47,175 nucleotides of DNA from Chryseobacterium gleum (GTDB lineage Bacteria > Bacteroidota > Bacteroidia > Flavobacteriales_F > PHOS-HE28). Every line of letters starts with the position of its first letter. Within the stretch, counting starts at the first letter, position 1. A program made the position numbers and the translations under genes. Location: positions 1-47,175 of the forward strand of contig CAMCAZ010000024.1 of the NCBI GenBank assembly GCA_945872795.1. Direction: 5' to 3'. The notes under the pieces were generated by a model that made no database searches, was not told the DNA's origin, and was given only the letters and a program-made list of their open reading frames with translations. Positions 15,290 through 24,751 of the stretch are shown here, one piece after another.

Positions 15290-18200
15290 TTGCCCCGCTC
15301 CGTGCTCCCGAAACCCCGTTCCATACTTCTGAACACAGGCTTGCTGCTGGCCTTGTCGGCGGCCGGGCAGTGTCCTCAACTGTATGACTATTACGGCGTG
15401 CCTTCCGCCACTCCCCAGTGGTACAGCTGTTCGGGCACGGCCTATTCCCTGCTGATCGCCACCCCGCAGAACGTGGGGGCGTACACCATCAACTGGGGCG
15501 ATGGATCCCCGCTGCAGAACGGTCCGTCGCTGCAACCACCCCTGTCTGTCAGTCACATCTACCCTGCGGTGGTGGGTTCCTACACGGTGGTGTTGACGGA
15601 GATATCCACCGGCTGCACTGTAACAGGTACACTGGTGATGGAGCAGAGCACGAGCGCTTCCATCCAGATCCCCATCGGTGGCCTCACGCAGGTCTGCGCA
15701 CCACAGGCCGTGGAGTTCATCAACTCCAGTACCAACGTTTCCACGAACACAGTGTTCACCTGGAATTTCGGAGATGGCAGCCCCACTGAGACCTACGACT
15801 TCACGAACCTGGGCCAGACGATCTCGCACACCTACCTCCCCGGCACGGTGGACTGTGAGACCACCGTGGAGCTGAGCGCGGAGAACAGCTGCAACACGCT
15901 TCAGGGTGGCCCCAGTATGGCAACCTTCAACCCGATCCGCATCTGGGACATCGACGATGCGAGCATCACACCATCGGCCACGCTGCTCTGCTGGCCTGAC
16001 AACGAGGTCACCTTCCTGAACACCACGGACCGCAATTGTTTTCAGCAGGGCAACATCTTCCAGCGTTACGAGTACTGGAACTTCGGTGACTACTGGGGTA
16101 CCGGGCAGGACTCCATCATCGACTGGACGCCCTGGCCGCCCACATTCCCGCGCACCATCGCGTATCCGGCCATCGGCTCGTATGAGGTGATGCTGCTGGA
16201 CAGCAATTACTGCGGCATCGATACGGCCTACGTGACGATCAACATCGTTCCGCCACCCACCGTATCGTTGACCGTGGACCCCGATACGATCTGCGCCGGT
16301 GGTGCCGCTTTCTTCGATGAGACCACTGCCGGCGGCGCGAACTACTACCAATGGAACTTCGATACGGGCAACGGGTTCCAGTGGACCGGGGCCGGCGATC
16401 AGGCACAGACCTACAACACACCGGGCACTTACAACGTGTCCTACACGGCCAGCATCGAAGGCGCCACCGCCGGTTGTGCGGACACCGCCACGGTCACCGT
16501 GGTGGTCCTGCCGCGTCCAACCGCTGGCTTCGACCTGGACCAGGACGCTGCCTGTGATTCGATCACAGTGGCCATCACCAATACATCAGTGGGTGCCATC
16601 TCTCATGTATGGGATTTCGGTGATGGCAGCACCAGCACTGTTGTGGACCCGCCACCGCACAGCTACACCACTGCAGGTGTGTACGTCATCTCGCTCACCG
16701 TCACCAATGCATTGGGCTGCGAGCACACCTTCACCCGCGAGGTGGAAGTGTTCGATCCACCCACCGTGGGCATCCAGGTGCAGAACCTCTGCTTCGGTGA
16801 ATTGGCGCAGTTCGTACCACAGGTCGGCACCGCTGCGGGCAACCCGGTCACCGGATGGTCCTGGGACCTGGGCGATGGCACCACCAGCACTGACGAGTCG
16901 CCCACTCATCAATATGCCAGCCCCGGCCCCTATGTGATCACGCTGACCGTCACCGGTGCGTATTGCGGGAATTCCGGCATCCAGTGGGTGAACGTGCAGG
17001 CCCGGCCTGATGCCATCCCGCAGCCCGATGTCGTTCTCGGGTGCTCGCCGTTGACCGTCAACTTCGGGAACGCCAGCACCAACGCCACGCTCTATGAATG
17101 GACCATGGGCGATGGCACCGTGTACAACACAGCCACGCCTGCGCACACCTTCGTGAACACCACCACCACGGACACCACCTTCACGGTGCAGCTTGTCGCG
17201 GCCTCGCCCTTCGGCTGTGCGGACACCGCCATGGTGGACATCACCGTGGCACCCGGCGTGGTGGCCGGCTTCGTGCACAACGCCCAGCCCGGCTGTGCAC
17301 CGCTCGATGTCACCTTCCTGAATACCAGCACCGGTACGGCCACCTACTTGTGGGACCTGGGCGATGGCACCACCTCCACGGCCTTATCGCCCCAGCACAC
17401 CTACGTCAACAACACCTACTTCCTGGATGTGCACACCGTCACGCTGATCGCCCTCTCACCGGCTGGTTGCCAGTCCACCACCACACAGCAGATCACCGTG
17501 TACCCCACGCCGGACTTCACCTTCGTGGCCGAACCGGACAGTGGTTGCAGTCCGCTCACCGTCACCTTCCCCGGTCTGGTGGGAGCGGTGAGCTACCAGT
17601 GGGTCTTCGGCGATGGTGCCACAGGGGGCGGACCCTCACCATCGCACACGTACATCAACACGTCCACCAATGACCAGGTGTTCCCCGTGACACTGGTCGG
17701 TGCAAACGCCTTTGGCTGCGTGGACACTGCTCAGGCCACTGTGACCGTGTACCCGAACCCCACGGCCGACCTCGCGCTTTCCGACGCGCAGGGCTGTCAC
17801 CCGCTCACGGTGCAGCTCACCAACCTATCCAACGGTGCCGATCAGTTCCTGTGGAACTACGGCGATGGTTCCACCTCTGATACGACACAGGCTGTCCATG
17901 GGCACACCTGGAATAACTACGCGGGACCCGGACCCATGCAGACGGTGGTCTCCCTCACCGCCCTCACCTCTCACGGTTGCAGCAGCACGGTGGTGCGCAA
18001 CATCGAAGTGTTTCCTCAGGTGGTCGCGGCCTTCGTGGCGGACAGTGCGGGATGCGCGCCCTTGCCGGTACAGTTCCTCAACGTGTCAAGCGGTGCGAAC
18101 ACCTACGCGTGGACCTTCGGCGATGGCCAGTTCAGCGCTTCGGTCGCACCACAGCACACCTACTTCGCGCAAGGTCTGGCTGATGTGGTGTTCACCCCTC

Positions 18201-19822
18201 AACTGGTGGCCACCTCCATCTACGGTTGCAGCGACACGGCCACCGCACCCATCCGGGTCCATCCGCAGCCGATCGCGCAGTTCATATCCGGCGTCACCGA
18301 GGGCTGCCAGCCCTTGACCGTGCCCTTCCAGGACCTCAGCATCGGCGCGCAACAACTGCAGTGGTCCTTCGGTGATGGCCAGAACCTTGCCGCAGGTCCG
18401 GGCAACACCGTGCATACCTACACCCACAGCGCGGCCACCCCGCAGATCTTCGACGCGCAGCTGATCGCCACCACGGCCTTCGGATGCACGGACACCGCCT
18501 CCGCACCCATTACCGTGTACCCGGCCATCACGGCGGCCTTTCTGGTGAACGACCAGGGCTGTTCGCCGATGGAACTGCTCATCCAGAACCAGAGCACCGG
18601 TGCCCTCAGCTACCAGTGGGACCTGGGCGATGGCAACATCCTGGTGGGGGAGAATCCGACCTACACCTACGTCAACACCACTCCCTTCGATCTCACGCGG
18701 ACCATCGTCCTCACGGCCATTTCCCCCTATGGGTGCACGGCGACGGCGACCCGGATCGTGAACATCCATCCGGTTCCCCAGGCCACGTTCCAGGCCACAC
18801 CCTCCCTCCAGCAGTTCCCCAATGCCACGGTGGACCTGGTGAACACCAGCAGCGCCGGCAACTGGTCGCACAACTGGAGCTTCGGCGATGGAGGCACTTC
18901 CTCGCTCCAGGCACCGGGCAGCCACACCTATGCCTCGTGGGGCACCTTCATCATCCAGCTGATCGTGAACGGCACCTTCTGCAGTGATACCGCGACACAG
19001 CAGGTCGTGATCACCCCGCCGCTGCCCACCGCCAGCTTCCTGGGGCAGGGCGATGGATGTGCACCGCTCACCGTCTCCTTCACCAACACTTCCCTGCAGG
19101 GCCAGAGCTACCAGTGGAACTTCGGCGATGGCGGCACCAGCACCGCGGATAACCCCACCTACATTTTCAACGTACCAGGGGTCTATACCGTGAGCCTGAC
19201 CGCATTTGGCATAGGGGGAGGAGTGAATACCGCCATCAAGGTGGATTCCGTGGTGGTGCGTCCGCGCGCCGTCGCCTACTTCGTGCTGCAGCCCACCGAG
19301 GTGATCGTGCCCAGCGAATCCGTGTTCACCTACAATCTCAGCGCCAACGCCACGGACTACAGCTGGGACTTTGGTGATGGTACCAGCTCCAACGAGTTCA
19401 ATCCGGTGCACTACTACACGCAGGCGGGCACCTTCGATGTGACGCTGATCGCGAACAACGAATGGAACTGTCCGGACACCTTCCAGGTGCTCAGTGCGGT
19501 GACCGGTGAGGCCAGGGGCGACATCCGTTTCCCCAATGCCTTTACGCCGGGCAACACCGGTCCCACGGGCGGTGCGTACGACCCGAACAGTTATGACAAC
19601 GACCACTTCTTCCCGCTCTATGAGGGTGTGGAGGACTACCGCCTGGAGATCTTCAACCGCTGGGGCGAGCTGCTCTTCGTGACCGAGGACCCCCGGATCG
19701 GATGGGACGGCTATTACCGCGGTGACCCCGCCAAGCAGGATGTCTATGTCTGGAAAGCCTACGCCAAGTTCAGTGACGGTCGCGAAAACGTCATGAAAGG
19801 CGATGTCACACTCTTACGATGA
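15290..19822 (+). CDS. Large PKD-repeat surface adhesin with T9SS type B sorting domain
   Basis: The protein has about 1510 residues. The start is a TTG at 15290 or a GTG at 15302; both precede a hydrophobic signal ending near 'LSAAGQC'. About sixteen PKD-type signatures (WxFGDG and variants) run from residue 65 to 1365. Between about 600 and 1110 they are regular at roughly 84 residues (250-260 bp) per unit, each unit with a 'GCxPLxVxF' and an 'FGCxDTA'-type Cys. The C-terminus is a type B sorting domain: 'FPNAFTPGNTGP', 'LEIFNRWGELLF', 'VMKGDVTLLR'. It is followed, with overlap, by a PorE-like protein and a PorP/SprF-like protein, an arrangement known for SprB-type adhesins. Surface adhesion or gliding-related function is inferred. 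Confidence 0.92.
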   Translation: MPRSVLPKPRSILLNTGLLLALSAAGQCPQLYDYYGVPSATPQWYSCSGTAYSLLIATPQNVGAYTINWGDGSPLQNGPSLQPPLSVSHIYPAVVGSYTVVLTEISTGCTVTGTLVMEQSTSASIQIPIGGLTQVCAPQAVEFINSSTNVSTNTVFTWNFGDGSPTETYDFTNLGQTISHTYLPGTVDCETTVELSAENSCNTLQGGPSMATFNPIRIWDIDDASITPSATLLCWPDNEVTFLNTTDRNCFQQGNIFQRYEYWNFGDYWGTGQDSIIDWTPWPPTFPRTIAYPAIGSYEVMLLDSNYCGIDTAYVTINIVPPPTVSLTVDPDTICAGGAAFFDETTAGGANYYQWNFDTGNGFQWTGAGDQAQTYNTPGTYNVSYTASIEGATAGCADTATVTVVVLPRPTAGFDLDQDAACDSITVAITNTSVGAISHVWDFGDGSTSTVVDPPPHSYTTAGVYVISLTVTNALGCEHTFTREVEVFDPPTVGIQVQNLCFGELAQFVPQVGTAAGNPVTGWSWDLGDGTTSTDESPTHQYASPGPYVITLTVTGAYCGNSGIQWVNVQARPDAIPQPDVVLGCSPLTVNFGNASTNATLYEWTMGDGTVYNTATPAHTFVNTTTTDTTFTVQLVAASPFGCADTAMVDITVAPGVVAGFVHNAQPGCAPLDVTFLNTSTGTATYLWDLGDGTTSTALSPQHTYVNNTYFLDVHTVTLIALSPAGCQSTTTQQITVYPTPDFTFVAEPDSGCSPLTVTFPGLVGAVSYQWVFGDGATGGGPSPSHTYINTSTNDQVFPVTLVGANAFGCVDTAQATVTVYPNPTADLALSDAQGCHPLTVQLTNLSNGADQFLWNYGDGSTSDTTQAVHGHTWNNYAGPGPMQTVVSLTALTSHGCSSTVVRNIEVFPQVVAAFVADSAGCAPLPVQFLNVSSGANTYAWTFGDGQFSASVAPQHTYFAQGLADVVFTPQLVATSIYGCSDTATAPIRVHPQPIAQFISGVTEGCQPLTVPFQDLSIGAQQLQWSFGDGQNLAAGPGNTVHTYTHSAATPQIFDAQLIATTAFGCTDTASAPITVYPAITAAFLVNDQGCSPMELLIQNQSTGALSYQWDLGDGNILVGENPTYTYVNTTPFDLTRTIVLTAISPYGCTATATRIVNIHPVPQATFQATPSLQQFPNATVDLVNTSSAGNWSHNWSFGDGGTSSLQAPGSHTYASWGTFIIQLIVNGTFCSDTATQQVVITPPLPTASFLGQGDGCAPLTVSFTNTSLQGQSYQWNFGDGGTSTADNPTYIFNVPGVYTVSLTAFGIGGGVNTAIKVDSVVVRPRAVAYFVLQPTEVIVPSESVFTYNLSANATDYSWDFGDGTSSNEFNPVHYYTQAGTFDVTLIANNEWNCPDTFQVLSAVTGEARGDIRFPNAFTPGNTGPTGGAYDPNSYDNDHFFPLYEGVEDYRLEIFNRWGELLFVTEDPRIGWDGYYRGDPAKQDVYVWKAYAKFSDGRENVMKGDVTLLR

Positions 19823-21417
19823 TGAAGATGCGAACACTGCTCACCCCCTTGTGCGTCGCCCTCTCGCTGGTGGCACTGGCGCAGCCGAACTACAAGCGGC
19901 CGCACAACCAGATGCTGGACGAGGCCAAGGCCCATCTGGCCAACGAGGATTATGAGGCCGCACTGAAGGTCTACAATCGCCTGCTGCCCTTGGACACCAC
20001 CTTCGTGGAGGTCTACTACGAAGTGGGCCTGTGCTACGTGAACCTTCCCGGCCAGCGCGAGAAGGCCATCCCCCACATGGAGCGGGCGGTGCGAGGTGGA
20101 CATACCGAGGCGCATTACGAGCTCGCCCTCCTGCGCCACCGCCAGGAGCGCTTCGATGATGCCGTGGACCTGCTGCATGCCTACCGCGATCTGAACTACC
20201 GCGCCGTGAAGGATGTGGAGGTGCAGCGCCTTGTGGCCATGGCCCAGCAGGCCAAGGAACTGGTGAAACACCCCATCGATGTGCAGGTCCGGAACATGGG
20301 AGCCACGGTGAACTCCGAGGCGCACGACTACTGCCCGCTGGTGACGGCGGACGGCGGCACCCTGTACTTCACCTCCCGCCGCCAGGGCACCACGGGCAAC
20401 CTCAAGGATCCATTGGGCCAGTACTTTGAGGACATCTACAAGTCCGCCCGGGTGGATGAGCTGTGGGGCGCGGCCACCAATGTGGGTGCCCCGCTGAACA
20501 CGCGCGTGCACGATGCCACGGTGGGCATCAGCCCCGATGGCAATTCCATGATCGTCTACCGCACGCAAGGGGACCTGGTGAGCGGCGACCTCTTCGAGGC
20601 CCGCGTATATGCGCAGCAGTGGCAGATGCCCGAACTGATGACGTCCATGATCAACTCGGCCTCGCACGAGCCGAGCGCGAGCATCGCACCGGGCGGCGAC
20701 GAGATCTACTTCACCTCCGACCGTCCCGGTGGTTTCGGCGGACGCGACCTCTACCGCATCCGCAGGCTGCCCAACGGCGAATGGAGCCTGCCCCTCAACC
20801 TGGGACCCAAGGTGAACACCGCGCATGACGAGGACGCCCCCTTCATCCACAGCGACGGCCTCACCCTCTTCTTCAGCAGCAATGGCCACAGCACCATGGG
20901 CGGCTACGACATCTTCAAGACCACGCTGATGGACGCCGACATGAACGGCTGGTCCCTGCCGGAGAACATGGGCTATCCCCTGAACACGGTGAACGAGGAC
21001 ATTTACTTCTGCCTGAGCGCCGATGGCTTCACCGGATACTTCTCCTCCGAACGTCCAGGAGGGTTGGGCATGCAGGACATCTACCAGGTGGATTTCCCCG
21101 GCAGCCAGCTGGATTACATGGTGGTGCGCGGTGTGATCACCGACACCGCCGAGGTACCTGTGCAGGCGCGCATCACCCTGATGGACGAGACCCGCGAGGA
21201 GATCCTCGGCGTGTACTCCGCCAACGCCACCACGGGCCGTTACCTGCTGGTGGTGGCCCCCGGCCAGCGCTACGCGATGACCGTGGAGGCCCCCGGCTTC
21301 ATCACCCAGGAGAGCATGCTGGAGCCCATTGCCACCGACGATGAGGGCCGCGAGCTGGCCATGGACCTGCTGATGGTGCCCAGCGTAGGCGCCGAACGCC
21401 TCACCCGCCATGAGTAG
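19819..21417 (+). CDS. PorE-like TPR and beta-propeller exported protein without OmpA domain
   Basis: The protein has 532 residues with a signal peptide (MMKMRTLLTPLCVALSLVALAQ). Residues 28-140 form TPR-like helices ('AKAHLANEDYEAALKVYNRLL'). PD40/WD40-like blades follow ('LYFTSRRQG', 'IYFTSDRPGGFGGRDLYRIRR', 'LFFSSNGHSTMGGYDIFKT', 'GYFSSERPGGLGMQDIYQV'). A carboxypeptidase-regulatory-like domain covers about 433-505. This is the PorE domain order, but PorE normally ends with an OmpA-type peptidoglycan-binding domain that is absent here. The ATG overlaps the adhesin stop (ATGA), so it is probably translated from the same message and helps export or anchor the adhesin or its PorP-like partner. 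Confidence 0.85.
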   Translation: MMKMRTLLTPLCVALSLVALAQPNYKRPHNQMLDEAKAHLANEDYEAALKVYNRLLPLDTTFVEVYYEVGLCYVNLPGQREKAIPHMERAVRGGHTEAHYELALLRHRQERFDDAVDLLHAYRDLNYRAVKDVEVQRLVAMAQQAKELVKHPIDVQVRNMGATVNSEAHDYCPLVTADGGTLYFTSRRQGTTGNLKDPLGQYFEDIYKSARVDELWGAATNVGAPLNTRVHDATVGISPDGNSMIVYRTQGDLVSGDLFEARVYAQQWQMPELMTSMINSASHEPSASIAPGGDEIYFTSDRPGGFGGRDLYRIRRLPNGEWSLPLNLGPKVNTAHDEDAPFIHSDGLTLFFSSNGHSTMGGYDIFKTTLMDADMNGWSLPENMGYPLNTVNEDIYFCLSADGFTGYFSSERPGGLGMQDIYQVDFPGSQLDYMVVRGVITDTAEVPVQARITLMDETREEILGVYSANATTGRYLLVVAPGQRYAMTVEAPGFITQESMLEPIATDDEGRELAMDLLMVPSVGAERLTRHE

Positions 21418-22414
21418 AACGCGTGCGGTGCTGAGCGTCTGGGTCTGTGCGCTGGCGATCGTCGCCACGGCACAGGATGCCCAGTTCACGCAGTTCTATG
21501 CGGCACCCACCTACATCAGCCCCGGCTTTGCAGGGACGGGGGCACAGACCCGCCTTGGCCTGTCGTACCGCGACCAGTGGCCCGCCATCCCCGGGTCCTT
21601 CGTCACCGCCAACTTCGCGATGGACCACTACCTCTCGGACCTCAACAGCGGCATCGGCCTGCTGGTGACGCATGACAAGGCCGGGTCCGGGGCGCTGCGC
21701 TACACCAGCGTGGCGGCGCAATATGCCTACGAGATCGAGCTGAAGCGAAAGGTCTTCCTGCGACCGGCCCTGCAGTTCGGCTGGGTGAACCATGCGGTGG
21801 ACTACTCGCGTCTGGTGTTCGGCGACCAGCTGGCGCGGGGCGGCACCACCGGCACCTATGAGAATATGGACGGCACCAGCATCGGCTATGCCGACATCGC
21901 CGGTGGGGCCTTGTTCTTCACCCCGAAACTGTGGCTGGGCGTCTCCCTGCACCACATGAACCGGCCCAACCAATCGCTGCTGCGCAATGAGTCGCGCTTA
22001 CCATCCCGCTTCAGCATGCACGGCGGTTACCGCCTGAGCATCCGCACGCCGGTCATCAAGGAACATCCGCAGAGCATCGTGCTGGCCTTCAACTTCCGTT
22101 CACAGGAGAAGTACGACCAGCTGGACCTCGGCGCCTACTTCGAGCGCGACCCCTTCTTCGCCGGGCTCTGGTACCGCGGTGTTCCGCTGTTCAAGCGCTA
22201 CGCCCCCGGCTACGCCAACAACGATGCCCTGGCCGTGCTGGTGGGCGTGAAGGTGAACGACCTGCGGGTGGGCTACAGCTATGACATCACCATCTCGCGC
22301 CTGGCTGGACACAGTGCCGGTGCGCACGAGATCACCTTGGGCTACGAGATCGTGCAGGCCTACAAGAAGCGGGCGGCTTCACGGCGACGCATCGTGCCCT
22401 GCGCGAAGTTCTAG
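21410..22414 (+). CDS. PorP/SprF-family type IX secretion membrane protein
   Basis: The protein has 334 residues with a signal peptide ending near 'IVATAQ'. The start of the mature protein ('DAQFTQFYAAPTYISPGFAG') and the following 'RLGLSYRDQWPAIPGSF' are diagnostic of the PorP/SprF family of outer-membrane beta-barrels. In Flavobacterium, SprF is needed for surface delivery of the SprB adhesin, and genomes carry many SprF paralogues next to large type B cargo genes. This gene overlaps the PorE-like gene by eight bases and closes the operon begun by the PKD adhesin, so it is most likely that adhesin's dedicated partner. The array of 44-bp repeats begins 12 bases after the stop. Confidence 0.93.
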   Translation: MSRTRAVLSVWVCALAIVATAQDAQFTQFYAAPTYISPGFAGTGAQTRLGLSYRDQWPAIPGSFVTANFAMDHYLSDLNSGIGLLVTHDKAGSGALRYTSVAAQYAYEIELKRKVFLRPALQFGWVNHAVDYSRLVFGDQLARGGTTGTYENMDGTSIGYADIAGGALFFTPKLWLGVSLHHMNRPNQSLLRNESRLPSRFSMHGGYRLSIRTPVIKEHPQSIVLAFNFRSQEKYDQLDLGAYFERDPFFAGLWYRGVPLFKRYAPGYANNDALAVLVGVKVNDLRVGYSYDITISRLAGHSAGAHEITLGYEIVQAYKKRAASRRRIVPCAKF

Positions 22415-22425
22415 GTGGGGGGAGG

Positions 22426-22682
22426 GCCGCAGAGGCGCAGAGACGCAAGGTTGAGTGTGGGGTGTGGTGGCCGCAGAGGCGCAAAGGCGCGGGGTTGATC
22501 GTGTGGCGTGGTAGCCGCAGTGGCGCAAAGGCGCAAGGTTGAGTGTGGGGCGTGGTGGCCGCAGAGGCGCGAAGGCGCTATGATAAAATGATCTGGGGGT
22601 ATGGAGCCGCAGAGGCGCAGAGGCGCAAAGGTCTTGGGGTACCATCCTGAATTGAACTTTGCGTCTTTGCGCCTTAGCGGCC
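22426..22682. repeat. Array of 44-bp GC-rich intergenic repeats with a closing inverted copy
   Basis: The core CCGCAGAGGCGCAAAGGCG recurs in five direct copies whose GCCGC starts lie at 22426, 22470, 22514, 22558 and 22606, spacing 44, 44, 44 and 48. The 20-base linkers of the first three are also alike (TTGAGTGTGGGGTGTGGTG type). A reverse-oriented copy at 22657-22681 (CTTTGCGTCTTTGCGCCTTA) can pair with the fifth copy to make a long hairpin. The array fills the gap between two convergent genes, so the hairpin could end both transcripts. Short repeats with this GCGCAAAGGCGC flavour are frequent between genes in many environmental Bacteroidota (from memory, not searched). Confidence 0.9.
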
Positions 22683-22706
22683 GAACATTCCGTGTTCCTC
22701 GGGCCG

Positions 22707-24632
22707 CTACCCTTCCGCTCGCTCGCTCAGTTCCAGCCAACGATCGCTGATGCGGTCCAATTCCTTCATCACCTTTTCCAGGTCCATGGACTGTTGCATC
22801 ATCGCATGGTGATCGGTGCCGCCTTTCGCAAGGATCACCAGGAGCTCCTGTTTGCGGGCTTCCAGCTTGGGCATCTCTTTGTCGATCTTCTGCAGCTCCA
22901 GCCGTTCGGCGAAGGTCAGTTTCTTCTTCGCGGGCAGTTCCTTCGCCACCTTCACTTCCTTGGCCTCCTTCTCCTCCCTCACATCCTTCGCCTCCTTCGC
23001 CTCCCGATCCTTCGCCCCCTTGCCACGCGCAATGTCCTCCCGCTGGCGATCGCGCAGTTCGGTGTAGCTGCCCACCCATTCCTTGATCCGGCCTTCGCCT
23101 TCAAAGACCAGCAGCTTTGTGCACAGCTTGTCCATGAAGTAGCGGTCGTGGCTCACGATCAGCAGGCAGATGTCGAGGTCCACCAGGAAATCCTCCAGCG
23201 CGTTCAGGGTGGGGATGTCCAGGTCGTTCGTCGGCTCATCCAGGATGAGCACGTTCGGGTTCTTCATCAGCACCGTGCAGAGGTAGAGGCGCCGCTTCTC
23301 GCCGCCGCTCAGGGTGCTCACGTACTGCCACTGCTGCTCCTTGTCGAAGAGGAAACGCTCCAGCAGGCCGGAGGCCGTCAGGGTCTTGCCCTTGTTCAGG
23401 GGGATCATCTCCGCGATGTCGCGCACCACATCGATGATGCGCTTGTCGTCGGTGATCTGCAGCCCGCGCTGGTCGAAGGTGCCCAGGATCACGGTATCGC
23501 CCATGCTCACGGTGCCGGCATCGGGCTCCAGCTTGCCCACCAGCAGGTCCAGAAAGGTGCTCTTGCCGATCCCGTTCGGGCCCACGATGCCGATGCGGTC
23601 GCCGCGCTTCAGTGAATAACTGAATCCCTTCACGATGGGCTTGTAGTTGCCCTCCTGCTCGGTGCCGAAGCCCTTGGTCAGGTTGCGTGCCTCGATCACC
23701 TTGCCGCCCAGGCGTTCGGTCTTCACATCGATCTTCACCTCCTCGCGGCTGAAGTCGCGGGTGGCATCGGCCTTGATCCGGTCGAAGGCGTCCAGGCGGC
23801 TCTTGCTCTTGGTGCCGCGTGCGCGGGGCATCTTGCGCACCCACTCCAGTTCGCTCCGCATCAGGCCGCGCAGGTGCTGCTGGGTGGCATCGCGCACCTC
23901 GTCCAGCATCGCCTTCTTCTCCACGTAGTAGCTGTAGTTGCCCTTGAAGCGGGTGAACTCGCCGAACTCCATCTCGATGATCTCATCGCAGACGTTGTCC
24001 AGGAAGTAGCGGTCGTGCGTTACCAGCAGCAGGGTCAGGTTGGGCGCGCTCAGCTCATCCTCCAGCTGCTCGATCATGTGCACGTCCAGGTGGTTGGTGG
24101 GCTCGTCCAGGATCAGCACATCCGGTGCGTTGATCAGCACCTTGGCCATGGCCAGGCGTTTCTGCTGCCCGCCGCTCAGCGTGTTCACCGGCTGCTCCAT
24201 GTCCCGCAGGCCGAAACGATGCAGCAGCACCTGCACATGGGCCTCGTGGTCCCAGGCGTTCAGCTCGGTCATCCGGTTCACGGCGCGCTGCATGGCCTCC
24301 TCGTCCACGTGGCGGGCTATGGCGTGCTCGTACTCGCGGATGGCGTTGGTCACCGGGTCGTCCTGGTCCAGCATCTCGTCCACCAAGCTGTGGGTGGCCG
24401 TCATGTGCACGCTCTGGTCCAGATAGCCCGTGCGCAGGCCCTTGTTGAAGGTGATGATCCCCTCATCGGCCGTCTCCAGCCCCGCGATGCACTTCAGCAG
24501 CGTGCTCTTGCCCGTGCCGTTGCGCGCCACGATGGCCGTCTTCTGGCCCTTCTCCAGGCCGAAGGAGATGTCCTTGAAAAGTTGGCGCGGGCCATAGCGC
24601 TTGGCAAGGCGTTCGACGGAAAGGACGTTCAT
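22707..24632 (-). CDS. ABC-F family ATPase (Uup-like)
   Basis: The protein has 641 residues and two ABC ATPase domains, no membrane segments. The first domain has Walker A 'ARNGTGKST' (36-44, the first Gly replaced by Ala), signature 'LSGGQQKRLAMAK' and Walker B 'VLILDEPTNHLD'. The second has 'GPNGIGKST', 'LSGGEKRRLYLC' and 'VLILDEPTNDLD'. Between them lies the ABC-F interdomain linker ('LEWVRKMPRARGTKSKSR'), which reaches into the ribosome in characterised members. After the second domain there is a Lys/Glu/Ala-rich low-complexity stretch, then a C-terminal coiled coil ('AERLELQKIDKEMPKLEARKQ') as in Uup. It probably acts on the ribosome or nucleic acids. It is monocistronic; GACCTTTG lies about 10 bases before the ATG. 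Confidence 0.93.
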   Translation of the reverse strand: MNVLSVERLAKRYGPRQLFKDISFGLEKGQKTAIVARNGTGKSTLLKCIAGLETADEGIITFNKGLRTGYLDQSVHMTATHSLVDEMLDQDDPVTNAIREYEHAIARHVDEEAMQRAVNRMTELNAWDHEAHVQVLLHRFGLRDMEQPVNTLSGGQQKRLAMAKVLINAPDVLILDEPTNHLDVHMIEQLEDELSAPNLTLLLVTHDRYFLDNVCDEIIEMEFGEFTRFKGNYSYYVEKKAMLDEVRDATQQHLRGLMRSELEWVRKMPRARGTKSKSRLDAFDRIKADATRDFSREEVKIDVKTERLGGKVIEARNLTKGFGTEQEGNYKPIVKGFSYSLKRGDRIGIVGPNGIGKSTFLDLLVGKLEPDAGTVSMGDTVILGTFDQRGLQITDDKRIIDVVRDIAEMIPLNKGKTLTASGLLERFLFDKEQQWQYVSTLSGGEKRRLYLCTVLMKNPNVLILDEPTNDLDIPTLNALEDFLVDLDICLLIVSHDRYFMDKLCTKLLVFEGEGRIKEWVGSYTELRDRQREDIARGKGAKDREAKEAKDVREEKEAKEVKVAKELPAKKKLTFAERLELQKIDKEMPKLEARKQELLVILAKGGTDHHAMMQQSMDLEKVMKELDRISDRWLELSERAEG

Positions 24633-24751
24633 GGGGGCGCAAAGGTCGGGATTAACGGGGGCGGATGGTTCAGGGACCTCAGCCCGGGGCAGCGCGCTCC
24701 CTCACTGTACTACCACCTTCCCGCGCAGCGCAGCGCCACCGGCTATTCCTC

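Noticed and set aside
18086-21489. Long minus-strand frames (506 and 576 residues) opposite the adhesin operon
   Set aside because: Repetitive translations mirror the PKD repeats and the beta-propeller gene; no independent domain.
22379-22645. 88-residue minus-strand protein of repeated 'APLRLCG' units
   Set aside because: It is simply the translation of the 44-bp DNA repeats; no start signal or protein-like sequence.
22426-22682. CRISPR array
   Set aside because: The spacing is regular, but the spacers resemble one another, the last copy is inverted and no cas gene is near. It is an intergenic repeat array.
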